From CAG-103 sp045112425 (GTDB lineage: Bacteria; Bacillota; Clostridia; Oscillospirales; Oscillospiraceae): 21,248 nt of DNA. The stretch covers positions 1-21,248 of the forward strand of contig JBGUHV010000026.1 of assembly GCA_045112425.1 (NCBI GenBank). Direction: 5' to 3'. Below the pieces are notes generated by a model. The model was not told the DNA's origin. It ran no database searches and saw nothing but the letters and a program-made list of their open reading frames with translations. Shown piece after piece: positions 1 to 7,590 of the stretch; position 1 is the first letter of the stretch, and every line of letters starts with the position of its first letter. Position numbers and translations under genes: made by a program.

Positions 1-61
1 CCGCGGCGGGGAGAAGCGCACACAAGCCCTTCACCCCGCAGTTTTCTTTCTGTCAGGCGTA

Positions 62-808
62 TTAGGAAATGGTTTCGATCAGGCGGCGAATCTCGGGATA
101 CTCGCCCTCGAGTGGGTCGCCGGAGAGGCCCGCGTCCAGCAGATCCTCTTTCATCGGCAGGCGGCAGGCGATCTTCTCCGGATGGGCGATCTTCGTCTCC
201 ATGGCCGGAAGGGCTTTCTCGGTAAATTTGTTGAGCACGTAGTAAAGCGGGTGCCCGCCCTGCTCGCACAGCTCGCCGATCTTCTCCGAGAGCTTGAGCG
301 ATTCATAAGAGGGGTCGACGACCATGAGCACGGCGTCGCAGCTGTTGCCGGTGCCGCGGCCGAAGTGCTCGATACCGGCCTCCATGTCCATGATGACGAC
401 GTCGTTCTCGCCCAGCTGCAGAAACTGCAGGAACTGGAACATGACGATGTTGAACGCGCAGGCGCAGCCCTCATTTGCGACATGGATCTTGCCGGGCGCC
501 ATGAGCAAAATACCGTTCCTGCAGGAAAGGTAATCCGCGGGGATCTCGTCGATGGTCATGGGACCTTCAAACAGCGGCGGCATGTTCATCGGACCGTTTG
601 CCGCGAGCATCATGATCCGCTGCTTTCCGCCGACGAAATCGGTGAAGTCCTTCGGCAACTCCAGGCCGAGCTGCTGATGCAGACCGTAGTTCGATTCGTC
701 GCAGTCGATGACCAGCACGCGCTTGCCCTCGCGGGCATATTCCTTTGCCAGCAGCGCGGTGATCGTGCTCTTGCCGCAGCCGCCCTTTCCGCAAAGCATC
801 AGTTTCAT
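62..808 (-). CDS. CooC-like P-loop ATPase (CODH nickel-insertion type)
   Basis: Encodes 248 residues of the SIMIBI/MinD-like ATPase class. Seen: a deviant Walker A GKGGCGKST at residues 7-15, VLVIDCDESN at 31-40, a CxC pair (C115, C117) in EGCACAFN, and DMEAGIEHFGRG at 141-152, which is characteristic of CooC proteins. In the family, CooC dimers use ATP and a metal bound by the CxC pair to help mature nickel enzymes, classically carbon monoxide dehydrogenase. No CODH gene is visible, so the client is unknown and could lie left of the window. The start is supported by GGAGG spaced correctly before ATG at 808. It is transcribed away from the tetR-like gene. Alternative: a related MinD/Mrp-type ATPase serving another metalloenzyme. 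The family assignment is firm; the physiological role is inferred. Confidence 0.88.
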   Translation of the reverse strand: MKLMLCGKGGCGKSTITALLAKEYAREGKRVLVIDCDESNYGLHQQLGLELPKDFTDFVGGKQRIMMLAANGPMNMPPLFEGPMTIDEIPADYLSCRNGILLMAPGKIHVANEGCACAFNIVMFQFLQFLQLGENDVVIMDMEAGIEHFGRGTGNSCDAVLMVVDPSYESLKLSEKIGELCEQGGHPLYYVLNKFTEKALPAMETKIAHPEKIACRLPMKEDLLDAGLSGDPLEGEYPEIRRLIETIS

Positions 809-845
809 ATTGTTTACCTCCGTATTCCGGTTGTGCCAGTGATTT

Positions 846-900
846 GTGAGCTCACGATATCAAACCTGTCAAGCGGGCGGAAGCCCCGCCGGGGGATAAA
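846..900 (-). promoter_or_regulatory. Upstream region of cooC-like gene: palindrome and weak CsoR-type motif
   Basis: Read on the minus strand, 900-883 holds TTTATCCCCCGGCGGGGC, resembling the C-tract/G-tract elements found before other operons in this window. TTGACA follows at 872-867. No convincing -10 sits at the standard distance. A perfect palindrome GTGAGCTCAC lies at 846-855, about 40 bp before the ATG, and could be an operator. All assignments here are tentative. Confidence 0.35.
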
Positions 901-962
901 GTCCTGTGCAACTTTTTATAGATGCAGAAATACCTCAACACATTCTGAAAACATGTACCGGA

Positions 963-990
963 TTGACAATTCTCAACGCATGATTATAAT
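963..990 (+). promoter_or_regulatory. Perfect sigma-A promoter of the tetR-like gene with overlapping palindrome
   Basis: TTGACA (963-968) and TATAAT (985-990) are both perfect consensus hexamers, with a 16-bp spacer. The -35 is embedded in TTGACAATTCTCAA (963-976), a palindrome with one mismatched pair, which is a plausible autoregulatory TetR operator. The string GATTGACAA recurs at 991-999, just after the -10. The start codon is about 38 bp downstream. Confidence 0.75.
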
Positions 991-1027
991 GATTGACAAG
1001 ATGCTTAGAATTTTTGAGGTGAACGCA

Positions 1028-1594
1028 ATGGACGCTCCCAAGACACGGAAAACCGACCGTCGAACGCTCTATACCCGCATGGTCATCAAGGAGGCGATGC
1101 TGGAGCTTTTAACGGAGAAGGATTATTCCGATATCACCGTAGCGGACATCTGCCGTCAGGCGGAGATCAATCGCGGGACCTTTTATTTGCACTACGACAA
1201 TATCAGCCAGGTGCTGGACGCAGTCTATGCCGAAGCGATGGAGAACACCCACAGCGTGCTTCTGCAGGTCGGGTGCAGCTCGGCGGGAGAAGAAAAAAGC
1301 GGATACCCGCTCTGCCGCTTCCTGCGACAGAACAAAAAATACCAGCCGCTGTTCTTTTCCGATTCTCTGCATGGCTATGTGGTGGACCGCATGGCGGAGA
1401 CCTATCGCAGCAGCTTTGTGGAACGTTTGAAGGGTGCCGGGCTCGGAGAGGATGTGCTGAGCGCGCTGTTCTATTTCCAGCTCAACGGCTGTCTTGCCGT
1501 CAGCAAGCGCAATCTGGGTATTTCAGATGATGCATGGGCTGAGATCCAGTGCAATGTAGACCGCTTTCTGAAAAACGGTTTTGAAAACTTATGA
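1028..1594 (+). CDS. TetR/AcrR-family transcriptional regulator
   Basis: Encodes 188 residues from ATG 1028, chosen because GAGGT at 1016-1020 is well spaced and the protein then starts just before a normal TetR N-terminal domain; the frame is open much further upstream. The helix-turn-helix is at about 36-57 (ITVADICRQAEINRGTFYLHY), the canonical TetR recognition region. The C-terminal part (FLRQNKKYQPLF onward) resembles the TetR-like C-terminal domain common in Bacillota. It probably represses its own consensus promoter and possibly the neighbouring ABC operon: ATTCTGAAAAC occurs both before this gene (942-952) and before the ABC operon (1619-1629). The ligand is not predictable. Confidence 0.9.
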   Translation: MDAPKTRKTDRRTLYTRMVIKEAMLELLTEKDYSDITVADICRQAEINRGTFYLHYDNISQVLDAVYAEAMENTHSVLLQVGCSSAGEEKSGYPLCRFLRQNKKYQPLFFSDSLHGYVVDRMAETYRSSFVERLKGAGLGEDVLSALFYFQLNGCLAVSKRNLGISDDAWAEIQCNVDRFLKNGFENL

Positions 1595-1606
1595 ACACCA
1601 TGTGCT

Positions 1607-1669
1607 GAATCTTTCGAGATTCTGAAAACTGTTCATCTTCTTTCACATTGTTGAAAAGTCGTTCAGAAT
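1607..1669. promoter_or_regulatory. Inverted repeats between tetR-like gene and ABC operon
   Basis: GAATCT-TTCG-AGATTC (1607-1622) is a perfect 6-bp inverted repeat. ATTCTGAA (1619-1626) is matched by inverted TTCAGAAT (1662-1669). Since ATTCTGAAAAC also occurs at 942-952 upstream of the tetR-like gene, these are candidate operator half-sites. A short hairpin in the regulator's 3' UTR is the alternative. Confidence 0.35.
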
Positions 1670-1671
1670 CC

Positions 1672-1716
1672 AATCCCCGGGGGGAGGTTTTTGCTCCTGC
1701 TGTCTTTTGTTACCAT
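1672..1716 (+). promoter_or_regulatory. Predicted promoter of ABC operon with CsoR-type C/G-tract element
   Basis: AATCCCCGGGGGGAGG (1672-1687) abuts TTTTTG (1688-1693). A 17-bp spacer leads to TACCAT (1711-1716), a weak -10. The geometry matches stronger elements at 9732-9752, 9801-9821 and 11481-11501. The palindromic CCCCGGGG core resembles CsoR-family operators. The hexamers are weak, so this could be an activator-dependent or low-level promoter. Confidence 0.45.
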
Positions 1717-1743
1717 TTCTGTATCCGCAGAAATGGTATTTTT
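1711..1743 (+). terminator. Hairpin with T-tract overlapping the ABC operon -10
   Basis: TACCATTTCTG (1711-1721) and CAGAAATGGTA (1728-1738) form a perfect 11-bp stem with a 6-nt loop, followed by five T (1739-1743). It looks like an AT-rich intrinsic terminator for readthrough from the tetR-like gene. Its left arm contains the proposed -10 of the ABC operon, so transcripts starting there would lack the complete hairpin. Confidence 0.55.
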
Positions 1744-1767
1744 CTGCAACAACAGGAGGACAAAACC

Positions 1768-2916
1768 ATGAACAGGAAGAAAACGCTTGCACTGCTTCTG
1801 GCAGTGGTCATGCTCCTCGGCGTCCTGGCCGGATGCGGGAGCAAGGAAACTCCGGCGCCTGCCGGTTCGGAAGCGGCTGGAGCCGCCCCGGCTGAGAGCG
1901 GAACGCGCACCGTTACCGACGTGACCGGACGCGAGGTGGAGATCGCCTCTGACATCCAGACCGTCGCGTGCCCCGGCCTGCCCTCCACCCGCATGGTGGT
2001 GTACGCCGGTGCGGTGGATAAGATCGCCGGTGTGACGGAAAACGAGAAGATGGAGTTCGTTTGCGCGCCCTGCTCCGACGTGTTCCACGACAAGTTCTTT
2101 GATCTGCCGTCCATCGGCTCCGGCTGGCCGAACTCCGAGATCTATCAGGAGGAGCTGGTCGTGCTCGATCCGGACGCGATCATTCTCTTTACCAACGAAG
2201 CTGCTCAGGCCGATGAGCTGCAGGAGCAGACCGGCATCCCGGTTCTGGCTGTGTTTGCCACGGATTTTGTGGATCAGGACTTTGTGGATACGATGAACTT
2301 CCTCGGCGACGTGTTCGGCACGAAGGCGCACACCGACGAGCTGGTTGCCTATGTGCAGGACTGCATTGCCGATCTCGACGGCCGCACGAAGGACATCCCC
2401 GACGAGGAAAAGCCCACGGTGTACTACGGCGCGGTCAGCTTCCGCGGCTACAACGGCATCGACGCCACCTATGCACACTACAATCCGTTTGAGATTATCC
2501 ATGCCAAAAATGTCGCTGATGAGACGGACGGCAACGGCGCCATGACTGTGGAGAAGGAACAGGTCGCGACCTGGGATCCGGATATTCTCTTCATCAATCA
2601 GGAAGGCCCGACCCTCGGTATCCTGCAGGAGGATTTCAAGACGAATCCCGACTTCTATCGCGGGCTTTCCGCCGTGCAGAACGGCAAGGTCTATGGACAG
2701 GCCGCTTACAACTGCGTGTACACGAACATTGAGCTCTCTCTGATCAACGCCTACTATGCCGCGACGATCATTTATCCCGAGCAGTTCAAGGACGTCGACT
2801 TCCAGGCAAAGGCCGAGGAGATCCTCACCATGTTCGAGGGTGAGGCAGGCCCGAGCTTCCTCAAGATGATGGAGGACGCCGGACTCGGCTATCATCAGGT
2901 CACCATGTTTGACTGA
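1768..2916 (+). CDS. ABC transporter substrate-binding lipoprotein (FecB/TroA-like fold)
   Basis: Encodes 382 residues from ATG 1768, with AGGAGGA at 1754-1760. A lipoprotein signal peptide ends in LAGC with C23 as the lipidated cysteine, so the protein is anchored to the outer face of the membrane. TVTDVTGREVEI opens the mature domain, as in iron-chelate, cobalamin and MolA-type binding proteins. IIYPEQFKDVDF near the C-terminus is the usual closing segment of that family. It captures the substrate for the FecCD permease and ATPase directly downstream (5-bp gap). The substrate cannot be read from sequence. The operon-terminal FmdE protein argues for an oxyanion such as molybdate or tungstate; iron-siderophore, cobalamin or nickel chelate are alternatives. 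Confidence 0.9.
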   Translation: MNRKKTLALLLAVVMLLGVLAGCGSKETPAPAGSEAAGAAPAESGTRTVTDVTGREVEIASDIQTVACPGLPSTRMVVYAGAVDKIAGVTENEKMEFVCAPCSDVFHDKFFDLPSIGSGWPNSEIYQEELVVLDPDAIILFTNEAAQADELQEQTGIPVLAVFATDFVDQDFVDTMNFLGDVFGTKAHTDELVAYVQDCIADLDGRTKDIPDEEKPTVYYGAVSFRGYNGIDATYAHYNPFEIIHAKNVADETDGNGAMTVEKEQVATWDPDILFINQEGPTLGILQEDFKTNPDFYRGLSAVQNGKVYGQAAYNCVYTNIELSLINAYYAATIIYPEQFKDVDFQAKAEEILTMFEGEAGPSFLKMMEDAGLGYHQVTMFD

Positions 2917-2921
2917 GCCGG

Positions 2922-3983
2922 ATGAAATCACAGCGGAACCATAAAAGCTACGCGGGATACATTCGCTATAAGGTTCTCATTCTCGTCATTCTGCTCGCGC
3001 TGCTGATCCTGCTCGCGCTGACGGATCTTGCCCTCGGCTCTTCGGGGCTGTCGCTCAGCGATGTCGCGAAGGCGATCTTCGGCTACGGCGACCGCAAGAC
3101 CGTCACGATCGTGCAGAAAATGCGTCTGCCGCGCGTGGCGACGGCTCTGGTGGCGGGCTTCGGGCTCGCCGCCGTGGGCTGCGTGCTCCAGAGCATCCTG
3201 CGCAACCCCATGGCGGACGCCTCCACGCTCGGCGTATCTCCGGGCGCGGCGTTCGGCGCGGCGTTTGCCATCGTCGTGCTCGGCTCCGGTGTGCAGTCTC
3301 CGAGCGACGCGAGCGTCTCGTTTTCGAGCCCCTTCACGCTCTCGCTCTGCGCGTTTGTCTTTTCCATGATCCCGACGGTCGTCATCATTTCGCTCTCCCG
3401 CTTGCAAAAGGTGAAGCCGGAGTCTATGATATTGACAGGCGTTGCGCTCAGCACGCTCTTTTCCGGCGGCACGGCCATCATCCAGTACTTTGCGAGCACC
3501 ACACAGCTGGGCTCCATCGTGTTCTGGACCTTCGGCAGCCTCACCAGCACCACCATGCGGGAGGTCGGCGTCATGGCGGCCGTGACCGCGGCGGCGTTCG
3601 TGTTTTTCTTCCTAAACCGCTGGAACTACACGGCGCTCCTCAGCGGCGAGAGCGCGGCAAAGTCCCTCGGCGTCAACACCGGCGCGCTGATCGTCAGCAG
3701 CATGATCGTCTGCTCGCTGACGGCTGCGGTGACGACGGCGTTCATCGGAATTTTGAATTTCATCGGTCTGATCGCGCCGCACATCGTCCGCCGCATCATT
3801 GGCAATGACTATCGCTTTCTGCTGCCGGCGTCCGCACTCGCGGGCACATGTCTGCTGCTGCTGAGCGATCTGCTGTCCCGGTCGGTCATGTCGCCGCTTG
3901 TGCTGCCCATCGGCGCAATCACCTCGTTCGTCGGCGCTCCGGTGTTCATCTATCTGATTAACAGGAGGAATCGGCGCGTATGA
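2922..3983 (+). CDS. FecCD-type ABC transporter permease
   Basis: Encodes 353 residues with many hydrophobic helices, the usual length for a FecCD/BtuC-like permease, which normally has about ten transmembrane segments. Family motifs seen: GCVLQSILRNPMADASTLG with GAAFGA in the first third, and GLIAPHIVRRIIGNDYRFLLP followed by LLLLSDLLSR near the end, the cytoplasmic coupling region that contacts the ATPase. It forms the membrane channel of the importer. The start lies 5 bp after the binding-protein stop with a weak Shine-Dalgarno sequence, suggesting translational coupling. Its stop overlaps the ATPase start (ATGA at 3980-3983). Confidence 0.93.
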   Translation: MKSQRNHKSYAGYIRYKVLILVILLALLILLALTDLALGSSGLSLSDVAKAIFGYGDRKTVTIVQKMRLPRVATALVAGFGLAAVGCVLQSILRNPMADASTLGVSPGAAFGAAFAIVVLGSGVQSPSDASVSFSSPFTLSLCAFVFSMIPTVVIISLSRLQKVKPESMILTGVALSTLFSGGTAIIQYFASTTQLGSIVFWTFGSLTSTTMREVGVMAAVTAAAFVFFFLNRWNYTALLSGESAAKSLGVNTGALIVSSMIVCSLTAAVTTAFIGILNFIGLIAPHIVRRIIGNDYRFLLPASALAGTCLLLLSDLLSRSVMSPLVLPIGAITSFVGAPVFIYLINRRNRRV

Positions 3984-4768
3984 TTGAGACAAAAGGGCTG
4001 AGCTATGCCTATCCAAACAGCGCGCAGATCCTCAATGAGATCCGCTTTTCAGCAGAGCCCGGTCATTTCCTCGCGCTGCTGGGCAACAACGGCGCGGGGA
4101 AAAGCACGCTGCTCAAGTGCCTCAACGGGATTCTCCCGGTCGGCGCGCACATCGTCTATGCCGACGGCAGCGATCTGCACACGATGAAGCGCCGCCAAAT
4201 CGCGCAGACGATGGCGTATGTAGAGCAGTCGAACGAGGCGTCCAGGCTTACGGTTTACGATGTGGTGCTTCTGGGCAGAAGACCCTATATCACGGTCGGC
4301 CCGACGGAGCAGGACCTCGCCATCGTGGAGCAGACGCTGGATCGGCTGGGTCTGCAGGGGCTTTCCATGCGATACATCGATGAGCTCTCCGGCGGCGAGC
4401 TGCAGAAGGTCGTGATCGCCCGCGCAGTCGCCCAACGCCCGAAGATCCTGCTGCTCGATGAGCCGACCAGCAATCTGGATCTGCGCAATCAGCACGAGGT
4501 CATGGCGCTCGCGGCGAAGCTGGCGTATGAGGATCACATTCTGGTCATCACCGTGATCCATGATCTGAACCTCGCGCTGCGCTACTGCGACCGGTTCCTG
4601 CTGATGGACCGCGGCACGGTATATCGCTACGGCGATGCGTCCGTCATCACGCCGGAGACGCTGGAGGCGGTCTATCAGGTGCACACGCGCGTGGTGGACA
4701 TCGAAGGGAGCAAAACGGTCATTGTGCTCGGTGATCCGGGCGGGAAGGAGCAAAATTCAGATGAATGA
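3980..4768 (+). CDS. ABC transporter ATP-binding protein (FecE/BtuD type)
   Basis: Encodes 262 residues with a complete ABC cassette: Walker A GNNGAGKST, signature LSGGELQK, Walker B ILLLDEPTS with D-loop NLDL, and the switch histidine in VIHDLNLALRYCDR. It powers import through the preceding permease from the cytoplasmic face. The start overlaps the permease stop by four bases and has AGGAGGA upstream. The C-terminus (VHTRVVDIEGSKTVIVLGD) is typical for siderophore- or cobalamin-like importers. The stop overlaps the FmdE-family start by 8 bp, so the four genes are one tightly coupled unit. Confidence 0.94.
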   Translation: MIETKGLSYAYPNSAQILNEIRFSAEPGHFLALLGNNGAGKSTLLKCLNGILPVGAHIVYADGSDLHTMKRRQIAQTMAYVEQSNEASRLTVYDVVLLGRRPYITVGPTEQDLAIVEQTLDRLGLQGLSMRYIDELSGGELQKVVIARAVAQRPKILLLDEPTSNLDLRNQHEVMALAAKLAYEDHILVITVIHDLNLALRYCDRFLLMDRGTVYRYGDASVITPETLEAVYQVHTRVVDIEGSKTVIVLGDPGGKEQNSDE

Positions 4769-5291
4769 ACAGCAATTGTGGGAGAAGGTCGTGGCGTTCC
4801 ACGGCCACGAGTGCGGCGGGCTGACGATCGGGTTCAAGGCAGCGCTCTACGCCATGGAGCTTTTGGAGCTCACCTTTGCGGACGATGAGGAGACCGTCTG
4901 CGTCTCTGAGACCGACGCCTGCGGCGTGGACGCGATCCAGGTGCTGCTCGGCTGCACGGTCGGAAAGGGGAATCTCCTGTTTCACATGACGGGAAAGCAG
5001 GCGTTTTCCTTTTATAACCGTCTGACCGGAAAGTCTGTCCGGCTCGTCCTGCGTCCGCTGCCGGAGGGCATGGACCGGTGCGAATCGTTCGACTTTATGA
5101 AAGAAAAGGCGCCGTCAGAGCTCTTCGACGTCAAGGAAACGAAGATCGCGCTGCCGGAAGAGGCACGCATTTTCGAGTCCTTCTACTGCGAATGCTGCGG
5201 TGAGCGCACGGGCGCGAACTGGATCCGCATCCAGGACGGCAAAAAGCTCTGCGTTGATTGCTATCAGCATTACGACCGATTTTCGGTTTAA
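4761..5291 (+). CDS. FmdE-family protein with C-terminal zinc ribbon
   Basis: Encodes 176 residues from ATG 4761 with GGAAGGAG upstream; it overlaps the ATPase stop. The N-terminus FHGHECGGLTIGF (H14, H16, C18) and the segment ETDACGVDAIQVLLGCTVGKGNL are the conserved FmdE core. The C-terminus has two CxxC-type pairs (YCECCGE and LCVDCY) forming a zinc ribbon. FmdE was named from molybdenum formylmethanofuran dehydrogenase operons of methanogens. Bacterial homologues are widespread, often beside metal transporters, and their biochemical role is not settled. Here its place as last gene of an ABC import operon suggests cytoplasmic binding, sensing or delivery of the imported metal or oxyanion. 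It has no methanogenesis context. Confidence 0.88.
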   Translation: MNEQQLWEKVVAFHGHECGGLTIGFKAALYAMELLELTFADDEETVCVSETDACGVDAIQVLLGCTVGKGNLLFHMTGKQAFSFYNRLTGKSVRLVLRPLPEGMDRCESFDFMKEKAPSELFDVKETKIALPEEARIFESFYCECCGERTGANWIRIQDGKKLCVDCYQHYDRFSV

Positions 5292-5295
5292 ATAC

Positions 5296-5334
5296 AAAAG
5301 CAAGAGGCCGCCCTGAGGGCGGTCTCTTGCTTTT
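5296..5334. terminator. Bidirectional intrinsic terminator
   Basis: The two arms (AAAAGCAAGAGGCCGCCC and GGGCGGTCTCTTGCTTTT) pair with one mismatch around a TGA loop. The A-run and T-run at the ends give a U-tract in either direction. It separates the convergent ABC operon (ending 5291) and the minus-strand MoxR operon (ending 5344). Confidence 0.93.
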
Positions 5335-5343
5335 GAACAGATA

Positions 5344-6513
5344 TTACAGCGCGTATCGATACCGCAGTTTCCACCTCAGCCGCCTTCCGGCGCGGCTTTG
5401 TATCGTATCGGAGACGGTTTTCTGAAATGCCGTCATTTGGTCGCGTTGGGCGTCACTCATGGCATGGTCGCTGAAAGCCGCCTCCTGCCAGAGCTTGTAT
5501 GCAGCGTCATAGCCGGGCAGCTCCCGCGCATCGCTCTCGGAAGCGCGCAGCCAGAGCAGCGCATAGCGGAAGGTTGCGCGAATCGCCTCGGCATTGTCTG
5601 CGCTCTCCATCCCCGCGCGGTTTTGATCGCGCCGCTTCTGCAGGCGGTCGCGGATTACTGCCGGCACGAACAAAATGAGCAGAATCGCTGCGATCAGCAC
5701 AATTAAAATGATGGTTTTGGCGTCCATGCTCTCCCGGATTTGGAGGAGCATGGGCTCTATATTCTCCTGCTCCGGTTGGGTTTCCGGCGTGGGTGCGGGG
5801 GTATTCTCCGGCTGCTTATGCTGCGTAACGGTAGTGAAAGCAAGCGTATCGCGCAGCTGATCGTCCAACGCAGAGATCCGCGCGTTTTCTCCCGGGGCAA
5901 GCCAAAGCGCGAGTCCCGCGATCACTGCAACACAAACCATCACCGCAGCGAAGGCGCGCCAGTCGAGCTTGGTAAGCATGGTAAGAGCCGCGAGCAACAG
6001 AATCAGCAGCAGCCAGAACGTGCCGGGCGTCACGCCGAAATAGGCGCAGGCGGCTGCCGTCATCAGAAACGCCAGCACGCCGGGCAGCGCGTGCTTCCAC
6101 GCGCCGAGCCAGCCGAGGCAGAGCGCGAGCAGCGCGGAGCCCCAGAGTACCGCCGGAACGAGAGAATCCGCAGAGGCGGAAAAGGTCTCATACAAATACC
6201 GCTGCCGCGCCTCGCTCGCGGCAAAGAGCCGGTTGGAAAGCACAGCGAGGCCGCCGGAAATCGACCTTGACAGCAGCAGGGAGAGCAAAAGCAGCGCCGA
6301 CAAAGCGCCTCCGACGACGCGGCGATGCTTTCCGAGCAGCGGACAGAATGCCAAAAGCGCGCCGATCGCCGCATACGGCAGCAGCGTGACACGTCCGATC
6401 ATCCATAAAAACGCGCCCCAGAGCGCAATACACAGCAGAAACGGGAGCAGCGCGGCGAGGCCGTTTCGCTTCTCTGCAGAAGGCAGAAAGACGGTAAGCG
6501 TCCTGGTATTCAC
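5344..6513 (-). CDS. TgpA-like multi-pass membrane protein lacking the transglutaminase core
   Basis: Encodes 389 residues beginning at GTG, whose start overlaps the DUF58 stop (GTGA) with GGAGG upstream. About six hydrophobic helices fill residues 20-210. A short Pro/Glu/Thr-rich outside segment (including TPAPTPETQPEQEN) follows, then one more helix (TIILIVLIAAILLILFVPAV) and a basic cytoplasmic tail with DUF4129-like character. In the common MoxR-DUF58-TgpA operon the third protein carries a roughly 200-residue transglutaminase-like domain between the last two membrane regions. Here only about 50 residues are present and no Cys-His-Asp core is seen. It is last in the operon, just before the terminator. 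Function unknown; probably a scaffold in the envelope complex. Confidence 0.75.
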   Translation of the reverse strand: MNTRTLTVFLPSAEKRNGLAALLPFLLCIALWGAFLWMIGRVTLLPYAAIGALLAFCPLLGKHRRVVGGALSALLLLSLLLSRSISGGLAVLSNRLFAASEARQRYLYETFSASADSLVPAVLWGSALLALCLGWLGAWKHALPGVLAFLMTAAACAYFGVTPGTFWLLLILLLAALTMLTKLDWRAFAAVMVCVAVIAGLALWLAPGENARISALDDQLRDTLAFTTVTQHKQPENTPAPTPETQPEQENIEPMLLQIRESMDAKTIILIVLIAAILLILFVPAVIRDRLQKRRDQNRAGMESADNAEAIRATFRYALLWLRASESDARELPGYDAAYKLWQEAAFSDHAMSDAQRDQMTAFQKTVSDTIQSRAGRRLRWKLRYRYAL

Positions 6514-7586
6514 AGCTCCAACCTCCCCAGCTGCTCGAAATTGTCAAAACAGATCTGCACCGTGCCGTCCGGCTGCAGGCCTTCCGCGCCGGAGCCCGGC
6601 TTCAAAACGGTGACCCGGCTGCCGTTATAGAGATCCGCAAGACCCAGCACCGGCTCGGCGGAAACGGCCGCCACATGGGCATAGCTGCCGCCGATGCGCT
6701 CCGTCGGCGCGCGCTCCGTCTCCGGAGGGAGGGACAGCAGCGCGTCCATCGCAGCAAGACGGGCGTCCTCAGAATCGATCTGCCAGAGCGCATCGCGCCA
6801 GCCGAGATCGTGGATGATCCCCTGTTCCGCGAGCATGGCAGAGATCGAGAGAATCACCGTCGTCATACTGTGGATCTGTGCCGGCTCGGTTTCGCCGGAC
6901 GTTGGATTTTCGTAGCGCAGCAGCACCTGATGCTCCACCGGGAGGCTGAGCTCGCGCACCATGGTCTCGCCCGTTTTCTGCGACGCCTTCCAGTGAATGG
7001 TCTTGATGTTGTCCCCGGGGCGGTATTCCCGGATGCCGAAGGTCTCGCTGGGATCGAAGCCGGGCTTGACGGCGGAATATTCATCGCTGTCCAGCATGGC
7101 AAAGGCGCTCTCCGTGAGCAGAACCTCCGTCTGAAACAGCGCGGGCAGCACCACCGTCGCCGCGTCTCCGCTGACCGGGCGCTTCCACGCGGTGAGGCCG
7201 AAGAGATCCCGTGCAAGCAGGTGCTCCACCCTCGCTCGCACGACGCCGCAGCACGACGCCTGTACGGTGAAGGGCGTTTCGCTCCGCAGCAGCGGCAGCG
7301 AGAGCTCCGCCGTCTCGCCGGTGTGCAGATTCTCGATCTTGAGCACAGCCTCGCCTCGGGTCTGTGAGGCCAGTGTGCCGCGGATCTCTTCGCCGCAGAC
7401 GCAGCGCTCCGGCAGCGCAATGCCGACCGATGCGTTCCTTGTTCCGACGGCGGCAAGCAGAATGCCGAAGAGCGGCCCAAGCACCACGATTAGCAGCACA
7501 GCAAGTGTCGCGCCGCTGTTTTCAAACAGATACAGCGCAGCCGCTGCCAAGATCAGCAGCAGCCACACCACTCTTCGCTTCCACAT
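6510..7586 (-). CDS. DUF58 family membrane-anchored protein
   Basis: Encodes 358 residues from ATG 7586, chosen because it gives two N-terminal hydrophobic helices (about 7-48) directly before the domain and lies 4 bp after the MoxR stop. The hallmark DUF58 sequence REYRPGDNIKTIHWKASQK is at 186-204. DUF58 proteins have a von Willebrand-A-like fold and almost always partner with MoxR AAA+ ATPases, acting in assembly or stress-related remodelling of envelope complexes. It sits between MoxR and the TgpA-like protein. The frame is open well upstream of the chosen start, but that extension is Arg-rich and overlaps moxR. Confidence 0.87.
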   Translation of the reverse strand: MWKRRVVWLLLILAAAALYLFENSGATLAVLLIVVLGPLFGILLAAVGTRNASVGIALPERCVCGEEIRGTLASQTRGEAVLKIENLHTGETAELSLPLLRSETPFTVQASCCGVVRARVEHLLARDLFGLTAWKRPVSGDAATVVLPALFQTEVLLTESAFAMLDSDEYSAVKPGFDPSETFGIREYRPGDNIKTIHWKASQKTGETMVRELSLPVEHQVLLRYENPTSGETEPAQIHSMTTVILSISAMLAEQGIIHDLGWRDALWQIDSEDARLAAMDALLSLPPETERAPTERIGGSYAHVAAVSAEPVLGLADLYNGSRVTVLKPGSGAEGLQPDGTVQICFDNFEQLGRLEL

Positions 7587-7590
7587 GGTT

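Noticed and set aside
826..836. GGTTGTG string like the CsoR-type promoter element
   Set aside because: No ATCCCC tract before it and no -10 at the right distance on the plus strand.
182..1027. Upstream extension of the TetR-like frame
   Set aside because: Runs antisense through the CooC-like gene and across a perfect promoter; the start at 1028 has its own ribosome-binding site.
1663..2931. 422-codon frame antisense to the binding lipoprotein
   Set aside because: Same span as a lipoprotein gene with signal peptide and ribosome-binding site; a mirror-frame artefact.
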